A stretch of DNA of 64,000 nt from Mesotoga sp. UBA6090 (GTDB taxonomy: Bacteria; Thermotogota; Thermotogae; Petrotogales; Kosmotogaceae). The translations under genes and the position numbers were made by a program. The notes beneath the pieces are model-generated. The model worked only from the letters and a program-made list of their open reading frames with translations. It searched no databases and was not told the origin of the DNA. Where the stretch lies: assembly GCF_002435945.1 (NCBI RefSeq), contig NZ_DIXC01000060.1, positions 62,001 through 126,000 of the forward strand. The letters are read 5' to 3'. Shown one piece after another: positions 9,839-17,598 of this stretch (position 1 is the first letter of the stretch; every line of letters starts with the position of its first letter).

Positions 9839-10501
9839 TTGAACATTGATTCTCATTGTCATCTGCTTCCGGCAGTTGATGACGGTGTTGAAAGTATTCA
9901 GGAGGCAATTACGCTCCTAGAAGAGATGAGACTAAAAGGAGTTGAGAGATTATACTTGACGCCACATTTCTTGTCTCCCAGGAGTCCAACAAACATATCG
10001 GAGATCATGAAAAGGTGGAATGAATTTAAGTCTGAACTGAACAGTCATTCAGTCGAAGTAGTGCTTGGTTCTGAAGTATTTCTAAGGCCTGAGGTTCTTG
10101 AATGTGATCTGGTTTCTATGGGTGAGTCCAATGTTATTTTCGTTGAGCTTCCGACTCAGCAAAAACCTCATTACCTTTTCGAAGTCATAGAGAAGCTTCA
10201 AATGAAGGGTTTCAGGGTCTTGCTTGCTCATGTGGAAAGGTATGAATACTTCTTCAAGAAAAGTGGATTCCTCTTAGGAAAGACAAAGCTTACAGGGGAT
10301 ATCTCAAGGCTTAGGGACATGGGAGTTCTATTTCAGGTGAACTGGAACAGTCTGGATAGAGATCCAAAAGCCAAAGCTCTTATTGAAGAGAAAATTGCCG
10401 ACGTCACCGGAAGTGACAAACACAAAATAGGCGACGGCAGACTACTAATCGATTTCAATGATGGTCGATACGGATTTTTTCTGAATGATTATTATCTCTA
10501 G
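9839..10501 (+). CDS. CpsB/CapC-type PHP-fold tyrosine phosphatase, short form
   Basis: This 220-residue protein of the CpsB/YwqE family is a manganese-dependent phosphatase that removes phosphate from the tyrosine cluster of BY-kinases. The N-terminus has the metal-binding pattern NIDSHCHLLPAVDDGV, and HVERYE and GSDKH supply later ligands. It is some 30 residues shorter than typical CpsB proteins, and the last part (LLIDFNDGRYGFFLNDYYL) does not look like the usual helical end. The start is a TTG with GAGGT about nine bases upstream. It sits directly before the BY-kinase, its expected substrate. Confidence 0.83.
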   Translation: MNIDSHCHLLPAVDDGVESIQEAITLLEEMRLKGVERLYLTPHFLSPRSPTNISEIMKRWNEFKSELNSHSVEVVLGSEVFLRPEVLECDLVSMGESNVIFVELPTQQKPHYLFEVIEKLQMKGFRVLLAHVERYEYFFKKSGFLLGKTKLTGDISRLRDMGVLFQVNWNSLDRDPKAKALIEEKIADVTGSDKHKIGDGRLLIDFNDGRYGFFLNDYYL

Positions 10502-10515
10502 ATGGAGGTGCTTTC

Positions 10516-12726
10516 GTGAGCGAATTCGAGGGTAGCGATTATAGGGAACTAACTCTTGAAGACATTTTTAGAATGTTTAAGAAACGAATGGTTCTCTTCG
10601 TTTCAGTAGTACTGGCTGTAGTTGTTGTCACAGGAATTTACCTAATTTTCGCTACGCCCATATATGAAGCCAGCGTCACCATCAAGGTTGATCCTACCTC
10701 TCAATCTTCAGTAGGTGATCTGTTCAGTAGCTCACTTACAGGAAGTTCAGGATCAAATATCTCTACAGAAGTTGAACTGATCAAGAGCAGAACGAATATT
10801 GAAGAGATAATTGATGTTTTGGGCTTGGTTGACAGGATTTATTCAGAAGAAACAAAGTCTCGGCTACTATCGGAAGGATATTCGGACCGCGATCTTGTAA
10901 CCTCGCTCACACGAACTATTTCATCAATGATAACGGTATCCCCTGTTAAGGATACTAGGATTGTCAGAGTCTCCGTACAGAACAAGGATCCCATTCTTGC
11001 GAGGGACATCGCAAATACCCTGGCCGATGTTTACAATACTAAATTGGCAGAACTGTCAAAGAGAGACCTGACAAGAAAACGAGAATTCATTGAAGCACAG
11101 ATTCCGCTTCTGGAGAGCGATCTGAATGAGGCTACCGATAAGATAAAGCAGTTCAAAGAGGAGACAGGCATCTACGTCCTGGACAAGCATGCCGATCAGC
11201 TCTTTCAAATGCTCAGCGGCTATGACAATCAGTACAACGAACTGATGATCTCTGCTGAAGAGAAGAAAGCTGAAATAGAAACATACCAGAGTATGCTAGA
11301 TGACTTCGATAGTAATGATTCAAAAAGCATAAAGGCGCTTTGGGTGCAGACATCTGAGAGTTTTTCTGTCAATCCTGTACTGACCAGTCTGAGGCAGAAC
11401 CTTGCTACTCTTCAAGTTGAGCTTGCTTCGTTGGAGGAACAGTATCCTAAAACTGACCCAAGAGTGAGATCGAAGATCACGGAGATTTCGAAGACAGAAA
11501 GTTTGATTGCAGAACAGATTCAGAATGAGTTCATAGTCTCAGGCCAGGGTATGACGCTGAATCCTGCGTACCAGCAGATAATAACTGGCGTCATCAGTTC
11601 AGAAGCCGGATTTCAAATCCTTCAAGCTTCAATTCAGGCTGTGGGTCTCTTGAGGGATCAGTATCAATCTGAACTGAGAAACCTACCCGCGAAAGAGCAA
11701 CAGCTGCTCGATCTGGAAAGGCAAATAGCAGTGAAAGAGAGCCTCTACACTCTGCTTCTTGAGAGACTTGAAGAGGCAAAGATCAGTGAAGCTGCAGTAG
11801 TTGGAAATGCAGCTATAGTAGACCCCGCGACTGTACCTCAGTCGCCCGTGAAACCCAACAAGAAGCTATCTCTGGCTATTGGAGGAGTGTTGGGGATCTT
11901 TCTTGGAATGCTTATGGTCTTCCTTGCCGAGTATCTGGACAAGACTCTCAAGACCGAGGAAGAAATCGAGAGATTCAGTAGACAACCTATTATCGGTAGA
12001 ATTCCAAACATTGAAGGCACAAGAGAAGAGATGTATGTTGAGAAAAACCCAACGGCGCCCTTTTCAGAGTCGATAAAGCTTGCGGCAAGCAATCTCTCCT
12101 TCACGATGGGCGAGGGAAAAACTGTGGCAGTTACATCGGTTCTCCCTACTGAGGGAAAGAGCTTTGTGATTGCAAATATCGCCTATTCATTGGCAAACAG
12201 CGGTCAAAGAGTAGTCCTCCTGGACCTTGATCTGCGTCGCCCCAGGGTCGAGAAGATACTTAAGGCTGGCAAGAGAACCAAGGGTGCGGTAGATGTAATA
12301 ATGGGCACTGCATCGATTGATGAAGTTGTCCAGAACTACGCTGAAAACATGGACTTCATAGGAGTGGGCAGTATTCCCCCGAATCCAACAATAGTCCTTT
12401 CGTCGAAAAAAATCGATACTCTTCTTTCTGAACTGAAGCAGAGATATGATAGGGTTTTGATAGATATGCCACCTGCCGTTGCCACTTCCGACGTATCTTT
12501 AGTGGGGAACAAGCTCGACGGAATTGTACTTGTAGTAAGGCCTGGAAGAGCAATAAAGGATGGTTTGAGGATAGTAGTTGAGAATTTGAAGACAGCTGGG
12601 GTCAAGATTCTTGGGGTAATAGTCAATGGAGTTGATGAGAAGAATTCAAGCTATTACTATCACTACTATTATTATTACAACGAAGAAGGAAAGAAACAGA
12701 AAAGAAGAAATCGGACAGAGAAGTAA
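10516..12726 (+). CDS. Wzz-domain bacterial tyrosine kinase (BY-kinase)
   Basis: This is a 736-residue fusion of a Wzz chain-length determinant and a BY-kinase, the arrangement seen in Wzc. Membrane segment 1 spans about residues 24-46. A long periplasmic region with coiled coil follows, and membrane segment 2 lies at about 452-472. The kinase domain has Walker A (LPTEGKS, about 543-549), Walker A' (LLDLDLRRP) and Walker B (RVLIDMPP). The C-terminus ends in a tyrosine cluster, YYYHYYYYY, where autophosphorylation occurs. It starts with GTG 14 bases after the phosphatase stop. With the SLBB protein it should form the export and length-control machine. Confidence 0.93.
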   Translation: MSEFEGSDYRELTLEDIFRMFKKRMVLFVSVVLAVVVVTGIYLIFATPIYEASVTIKVDPTSQSSVGDLFSSSLTGSSGSNISTEVELIKSRTNIEEIIDVLGLVDRIYSEETKSRLLSEGYSDRDLVTSLTRTISSMITVSPVKDTRIVRVSVQNKDPILARDIANTLADVYNTKLAELSKRDLTRKREFIEAQIPLLESDLNEATDKIKQFKEETGIYVLDKHADQLFQMLSGYDNQYNELMISAEEKKAEIETYQSMLDDFDSNDSKSIKALWVQTSESFSVNPVLTSLRQNLATLQVELASLEEQYPKTDPRVRSKITEISKTESLIAEQIQNEFIVSGQGMTLNPAYQQIITGVISSEAGFQILQASIQAVGLLRDQYQSELRNLPAKEQQLLDLERQIAVKESLYTLLLERLEEAKISEAAVVGNAAIVDPATVPQSPVKPNKKLSLAIGGVLGIFLGMLMVFLAEYLDKTLKTEEEIERFSRQPIIGRIPNIEGTREEMYVEKNPTAPFSESIKLAASNLSFTMGEGKTVAVTSVLPTEGKSFVIANIAYSLANSGQRVVLLDLDLRRPRVEKILKAGKRTKGAVDVIMGTASIDEVVQNYAENMDFIGVGSIPPNPTIVLSSKKIDTLLSELKQRYDRVLIDMPPAVATSDVSLVGNKLDGIVLVVRPGRAIKDGLRIVVENLKTAGVKILGVIVNGVDEKNSSYYYHYYYYYNEEGKKQKRRNRTEK

Positions 12727-12782
12727 TTGAAAGCATCAAAGATACAGACAGTCTCAAGTAGGTGAAATGACGGAACTAACGT

Positions 12783-12818
12783 AACCAGCTGTCCCAACCG
12801 AGAGGGGATAAAGTGGTT
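12783..12818 (+). promoter_or_regulatory. Nested stem-loop in the leader of the Wzy-like gene
   Basis: The 108-base gap between the BY-kinase and the next gene contains a nested hairpin: AACCA (12783-12787) pairs with TGGTT (12814-12818), enclosing TCCC (12792-12795) pairing with GGGA (12805-12808). It ends just before the ribosome-binding site GAGGTGG. I do not recognise a riboswitch class. It could tune translation of the polymerase-like gene or be chance pairing. Confidence 0.3.
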
Positions 12819-12834
12819 TAATGAGGTGGTCTAG

Positions 12835-15609
12835 ATGACAGAGAAGAAACGCCTGATAGATTTCGAAACCATTGTCTATTTGATTCTGACCCTATTCATC
12901 CCTTTATTTGTGACCAAGGGATTTACACATGAACCCTCAACCGGGAAACACCTTTTCTACGTTGTAGGATTCGCAATTATCTTTCTTTCTATGGTGCTGA
13001 AAAAGAAAGAAATTTCCATCGAATTTGGGTTCGTTCATCTGGCGTTTTTCGGAGTCGGAATTGCTGCTTTGCTCTCGCTGATTGTGGTTTCGATTGACAA
13101 TCCTCAATACTTCAGGTATTCTCTGGAGATCGCTCTCTACATTGTCTTCCTCTCATTCACAGCAGTCTATATTTCGAACAAATGGAACACGGTTGAGAAA
13201 ATCGAGGTTGTAATGCTGTTCTTTGTCATAGGAGCAGCCGTAGTTGCCATAGATGCTCTGCTCAACTTCTATCTGGGGTTCGATATCTTTCTAGGGAAAG
13301 TCGGAGAACCATTTGCAAGAGCCTCCGCAAGATCGACAATTGGAAATCCAAACTTCGTATCCGATTATATGGGGATGACAATTCCCATGATATTCTATTT
13401 CGTAATATCTAGAAAGCCACTTGGCCTGCTATTCAAGAAACCTGCTGGACAGTTGATTCTCAAGAGCGTCATGGTGATTTTTCTTGTTCCAATGGTCGCT
13501 TCTGTATTTGTTTCTCAGACTAGAACTGTGATAACTGCAATATTCTTCGGAAACCTTCTCTTCCTGCTTCTATATTTCTTCCTGGGAAGGAAAAAGAAAC
13601 CTGAAGCACTTGACGATTCAGAAAGCAAGAGATTCAGAAGGCTTTCTCTAGTCTTCCTTCTAATAGCTTTGATAATTATTGCTGTATTATCGTACATGTA
13701 TTTGACACCTTCTCCTCTGTCGGGCGATGGGAAAATCAATATAACGGCCAGGCTGGAATATGCGCTGACTTCATCAGGATCGTGGAAAGAAAGGTTTTCG
13801 GCCTGGTACAACTCAATCTTTCAGTGGCTAGACGATAACAACAAGTTGAGAATTCCCTTTGGTTCTGGAATCGGCACGTTCCAGCTCTACCATCTGCTGT
13901 ACAGCCCTCAGGTGTTGGATCATAACCCCGACTACATGCTTGTCTGGAACAACTTCAAGAGGACTCATAATGATTATATTCAGGGTTTGGGCGAAATGGG
14001 GCTTGTTGGATTCATTTTGATTGTCTTGATGGTGGGACTGCTCGTGTTCAGATTTTTCAAGAATCTTTTCAAGATTGACAACAAGAGAGACCTGTTGCTT
14101 TATGGCGCTCTTGGTGCGGGAATATTTTCTCTGGCAGTTCACAGCTTCTTCGAATTTCCTCTTCATATGCAACCGAATCTAATGCTCGCAATCTTTCTGG
14201 GATCTGTTGCTGTAGGAAAGTACTTCAATCCAGATCTCAAGAAGAAAATAGTATCTAGGACTCTGACTGCAGTATTACTCCTTGTTCTGGCCGCAGGTTT
14301 GATCTTTCTTAAGACTACGGCGTTTCTTGGGGAAGGGTTCTTCCGGACCGGGCAGACTAATCAACAGTATTATCTTGCTTACTTCAATCAGGCACAAAGC
14401 CTAAATCTTAGTGCTCTCCAACAAGCCAAGAGTGATATTTCCAATTTCACAGGCAATTACTCATATCTGGCGGACGTTGCTAGTTATATGAATGTTAAGG
14501 GCACTGAAATTCGATCGAAGTATCCCGGAGCGAATCAGATAGATCTTCTTGAGCAAGCTGAGAAAGAGCGTCAGAACGAGATTCGAAGATTGACAGACGA
14601 AATAAATAATCGTATCAACCAGTACAACTTCTACATTTCGAAATCAGCCGAATACTATGAACAAGCTATTGCGGATTTCAAACTCTCAAATAGACTGTAT
14701 CCCGTATTCGGTAAGCCTTTATGGTATATAGCCGGTCTGGGAACAAAGACACAGCGACTTGAGACAGCAAGAGACAACCCGGAGCTCATGAAGTCCATTC
14801 TAACAGGAAAGGATGATTATTCCTCTGACATAATACTTGAGTTCAAGGGAGATCCCGAAATAATTCCGGTTCACAGAACAAGCATTAGAACTCTTCCGTT
14901 CGCTGAGTTTTTCGAAAAACACGCTTCGGTCTTCGACAATCCTGATTTTGTGTCGGGCTTGCAGCTTTACTTCATTACACAGATTCAGATGATACTCGAC
15001 GCCGCCGACTATTACGAGTCCTCCACAATATTATTTAGTGAGCGCCAGACCCCGAGGATTCTTGGAAGACTCTACACAAGCATAAATAGTGAGCTCAAAA
15101 AATACTACAACTTCATAAATTCAAGAGAGAGCGTTATCAACTCGGCATTCGGGGAAAGCGAAGAGTTCCGGCAGATCATTATTGATCTGGTATACGAAAG
15201 TAGCAATAGAGCGATCTACTGGTTTGATCTGGCAATCTATCTTCTTCCTGGCACCTGGAACAGATATCCAGACTGGGAGGATATTTATATTGAATACATG
15301 AATTCAATCCCCTCGCTTCTTGACACAGTTGAAGAGCAAAAACTGAAGATACTTTTTGTTGCGGAAAAACACGTCTGGGCCTGTGAGAATATGGGACCGG
15401 CAGCTCCAGATGAAACACTGCAGTTCGCAGTACGGTGGGGCAGATCAAATCTCTCTGGAGACGAATTGAGCAACTTCGAGCAAAAGCTAAAAGATGTTTA
15501 CGAAAGAGTGGTTAATCTTAATAGGGATCTGTTTCAGAAGTCACCCAATCTTCCGGAAAAAACCGTTGATCAGATACAAAGCTTAATCTCGCTCTTCGAA
15601 ACGCTTTGA
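12835..15609 (+). CDS. O-antigen ligase/polymerase-like (Wzy/WaaL) membrane protein with long C-terminal extension
   Basis: This 924-residue protein has about a dozen membrane segments in its first 480 residues. The Wzy_C signature (THNDYIQGLGEMGLVGF, near residue 378) is followed by a conserved HSFFEFPLHMQ, typical of O-antigen ligase/polymerase proteins that act on lipid-linked glycans at the periplasmic face. The last 440 or so residues are soluble, mostly helical and predicted coiled or TPR-like (for example DLLEQAEKERQNEIRRLTDE). WaaL proteins are usually about 400 residues, so the extension is unusual. It starts with ATG after GAGGTGG. It probably polymerises or ligates the glycan handled by the upstream export genes. 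Confidence 0.8.
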   Translation: MTEKKRLIDFETIVYLILTLFIPLFVTKGFTHEPSTGKHLFYVVGFAIIFLSMVLKKKEISIEFGFVHLAFFGVGIAALLSLIVVSIDNPQYFRYSLEIALYIVFLSFTAVYISNKWNTVEKIEVVMLFFVIGAAVVAIDALLNFYLGFDIFLGKVGEPFARASARSTIGNPNFVSDYMGMTIPMIFYFVISRKPLGLLFKKPAGQLILKSVMVIFLVPMVASVFVSQTRTVITAIFFGNLLFLLLYFFLGRKKKPEALDDSESKRFRRLSLVFLLIALIIIAVLSYMYLTPSPLSGDGKINITARLEYALTSSGSWKERFSAWYNSIFQWLDDNNKLRIPFGSGIGTFQLYHLLYSPQVLDHNPDYMLVWNNFKRTHNDYIQGLGEMGLVGFILIVLMVGLLVFRFFKNLFKIDNKRDLLLYGALGAGIFSLAVHSFFEFPLHMQPNLMLAIFLGSVAVGKYFNPDLKKKIVSRTLTAVLLLVLAAGLIFLKTTAFLGEGFFRTGQTNQQYYLAYFNQAQSLNLSALQQAKSDISNFTGNYSYLADVASYMNVKGTEIRSKYPGANQIDLLEQAEKERQNEIRRLTDEINNRINQYNFYISKSAEYYEQAIADFKLSNRLYPVFGKPLWYIAGLGTKTQRLETARDNPELMKSILTGKDDYSSDIILEFKGDPEIIPVHRTSIRTLPFAEFFEKHASVFDNPDFVSGLQLYFITQIQMILDAADYYESSTILFSERQTPRILGRLYTSINSELKKYYNFINSRESVINSAFGESEEFRQIIIDLVYESSNRAIYWFDLAIYLLPGTWNRYPDWEDIYIEYMNSIPSLLDTVEEQKLKILFVAEKHVWACENMGPAAPDETLQFAVRWGRSNLSGDELSNFEQKLKDVYERVVNLNRDLFQKSPNLPEKTVDQIQSLISLFETL

Positions 15610-15641
15610 GTGATTTTCTTGGTATACATTTAGCTAGGTAA

Positions 15642-15651
15642 ATGATATAAT
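15642..15651 (+). promoter_or_regulatory. Extended -10 promoter of metG operon
   Basis: An extended -10 element (TGA then TATAAT at 15646-15651) lies in the 59-base gap before metG; no good -35 hexamer is at standard distance. Initiation would be near 15658, directly at the GGAGGTG ribosome-binding site, giving a leader of only about 11 bases. Confidence 0.6.
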
Positions 15652-15668
15652 ACTTCTGGAGGTGTCCT

Positions 15669-17576
15669 GTGAAGAAGTTCTATGTTACTACGCCAATATA
15701 CTACATAAATAGCGAGCCTCACATTGGCTCTGCCTATTCTACAATAATTGCAGATGTGATTGCCAGATACAGGAGGCTCTCCGGCTATGAAGTATTCTTC
15801 CTCACTGGAACCGATGAACACGGTCAAAAAGTCTTGAATGAAGCTCTAGCCAGAAATATTGATGCTCAGAAATACTGCAATATGATGGCCGACAAATTCA
15901 GGAAGCTCTGGAATGAGCTTGAATTAACGAACGATGGATTCGTGAGAACAACAGATGAGAATCACATGAGAACCGTGCAGGAATTCGTTACTCGACTAAA
16001 AGAAAGCGGTGACATATATAAGGGGAGATACGAAGGGTGGTACTGCATACCAGATGAAACTTTCTGGAATGAGGAAGATCTGAAGGAAGGAAAGGCTTGC
16101 CCAGAATGCGGCCGCGAAGTGAAATGGGTGAGTGAAGAGAACTACTTTTTTCGACTTTCGAAGTACACCGATCGCCTTCTCAAACTCTACAAAGGGAACC
16201 CTGAGTTTGTCCAGCCGGATTTTAGAAGAAATGAAATGCTGAGAATTCTCGAATCCGGACTGAAGGATTTGAGTATAACGAGAACGTCTTTCAATTGGGG
16301 AGTACCGATGCCTGATGATCCAGAACACGTAATCTATGTTTGGGTAGACGCTCTTATCAATTACCTCAGTGCCATTGGTTTCCCTGATGACAAAGAGACC
16401 TTCGAGCGATTTTGGCCTGCAGATGTTCATCTCATTGGAAAGGAGATCAATCGTTTCCACTCCATTATCTGGCCCGCAATGCTTATCTCTGCGGGAATAC
16501 CTGTGCCAAAACAGATTTATGCACACGGATGGCTGACAGTAAACGGGCAGAAGATTTCTAAGTCGCTTGGTAATGCTGTCAGTCCGATGGCTTTTGTAAA
16601 TGTCTATGGAAACGACTCTTTAAGATATTACCTGTTGCGGGATATCCAGTTCGGTAGAGACGGCGACTTTTCTGAGGACAATCTAATAGGGAGAATCAAT
16701 GCCGATCTTGCGAACGATCTGGGAAATCTTCTTCATCGAACAGTAGTTATGATTCAGAAGTTCAACAAGGGTCTTGTTCCTGAAATGGGCATCGAAGATC
16801 CAATAGATGATACTCTGAGAGAGCTTGCTGAACGCACCTTTTCGACTTATACGGAGTCAATGGATCATCTGAAGTTTACGCAGGCTCTCGAAGGAATTTG
16901 GGAACTTATTCGATTTGGCAACAAGTATATAGATTTGACCGAACCGTGGAAGCTGGGAAAGAATCCTGAGAACAAAGAACGGCTAGACTCTGTTTTGCAC
17001 AATCTAGTTCGTGTCCTGAAAAATGTGTCGCTTATGATAGAGCCCGTGATGTTCAAGACCGCTGGCGAGATTAGGAAGAGACTGGCTCTCGATGAGAAAA
17101 TGACTCTCAAAGATCTCAGTTGGGCAGACTTGCCTGCCGGAAATGCGGTCTGTCACGGGGAGCCAATCTTTCCACGAATTGACACTGAAAAACACAGGAA
17201 GGTGACAGAAGTGGAGAACGAAGACATGCTGGCGGAAGCTGAGGATAATCTTTTGATAAGCATAGACGATTTCTCAAAGGTTGAGCTAAGAGTGGCAAGT
17301 ATTATTGAGGCGGAGATTGTTCCTAAGTCAAGAAAGCTCATGAGATTGCAGCTTGATTTGGGAGAATTCGGAAGGCGGCAGGTAGTTGCTGGTATCGCTC
17401 AGTTCTACAGTCCAGATGAGCTAATTGGTATGAAAATAGTTGTCGTAGCAAATCTGCAGCCCGCCAAATTGATGGGAATCGAGTCGAACGGGATGATCCT
17501 AGCTGCGAAGATTGGGGACTCGCTTTCGTTACTGACTATACATAAGGATCTACTTCCCGGCGCAAGAGTTTCTTAA
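15669..17576 (+). CDS. metG: Methionyl-tRNA synthetase with C-terminal tRNA-binding domain
   Basis: This is a 635-residue class I synthetase that charges tRNA-Met. The N-terminus TTPIYYINSEPHIGSAYS contains the HIGH-type motif (HIGS). A zinc-knuckle region with CPEC and a second cysteine-like pair occurs near residues 125-150. The KMSKS loop is KISKSLGN near residue 296. The C-terminal 110 residues form an OB-fold tRNA-binding domain (FSKVELRVASIIEAE, then VVAGIAQFY). GTG is the start, with GGAGGTG five bases upstream. gyrA follows after 22 bases, so the two are probably cotranscribed. Confidence 0.96.
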   Translation: MKKFYVTTPIYYINSEPHIGSAYSTIIADVIARYRRLSGYEVFFLTGTDEHGQKVLNEALARNIDAQKYCNMMADKFRKLWNELELTNDGFVRTTDENHMRTVQEFVTRLKESGDIYKGRYEGWYCIPDETFWNEEDLKEGKACPECGREVKWVSEENYFFRLSKYTDRLLKLYKGNPEFVQPDFRRNEMLRILESGLKDLSITRTSFNWGVPMPDDPEHVIYVWVDALINYLSAIGFPDDKETFERFWPADVHLIGKEINRFHSIIWPAMLISAGIPVPKQIYAHGWLTVNGQKISKSLGNAVSPMAFVNVYGNDSLRYYLLRDIQFGRDGDFSEDNLIGRINADLANDLGNLLHRTVVMIQKFNKGLVPEMGIEDPIDDTLRELAERTFSTYTESMDHLKFTQALEGIWELIRFGNKYIDLTEPWKLGKNPENKERLDSVLHNLVRVLKNVSLMIEPVMFKTAGEIRKRLALDEKMTLKDLSWADLPAGNAVCHGEPIFPRIDTEKHRKVTEVENEDMLAEAEDNLLISIDDFSKVELRVASIIEAEIVPKSRKLMRLQLDLGEFGRRQVVAGIAQFYSPDELIGMKIVVVANLQPAKLMGIESNGMILAAKIGDSLSLLTIHKDLLPGARVS

Positions 17577-17598
17577 CGATTAGAGGAGGATAACGTCT

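Noticed and set aside
12652..12680. Low-complexity TAC/TAT repeat as a possible replication slip or microsatellite
   Set aside because: It encodes the tyrosine cluster expected at the end of a BY-kinase.
15610..15668. T-box or riboswitch ahead of metG
   Set aside because: The gap has only 59 bases and the extended -10 would leave a leader of about 11 bases, too short for a riboswitch.
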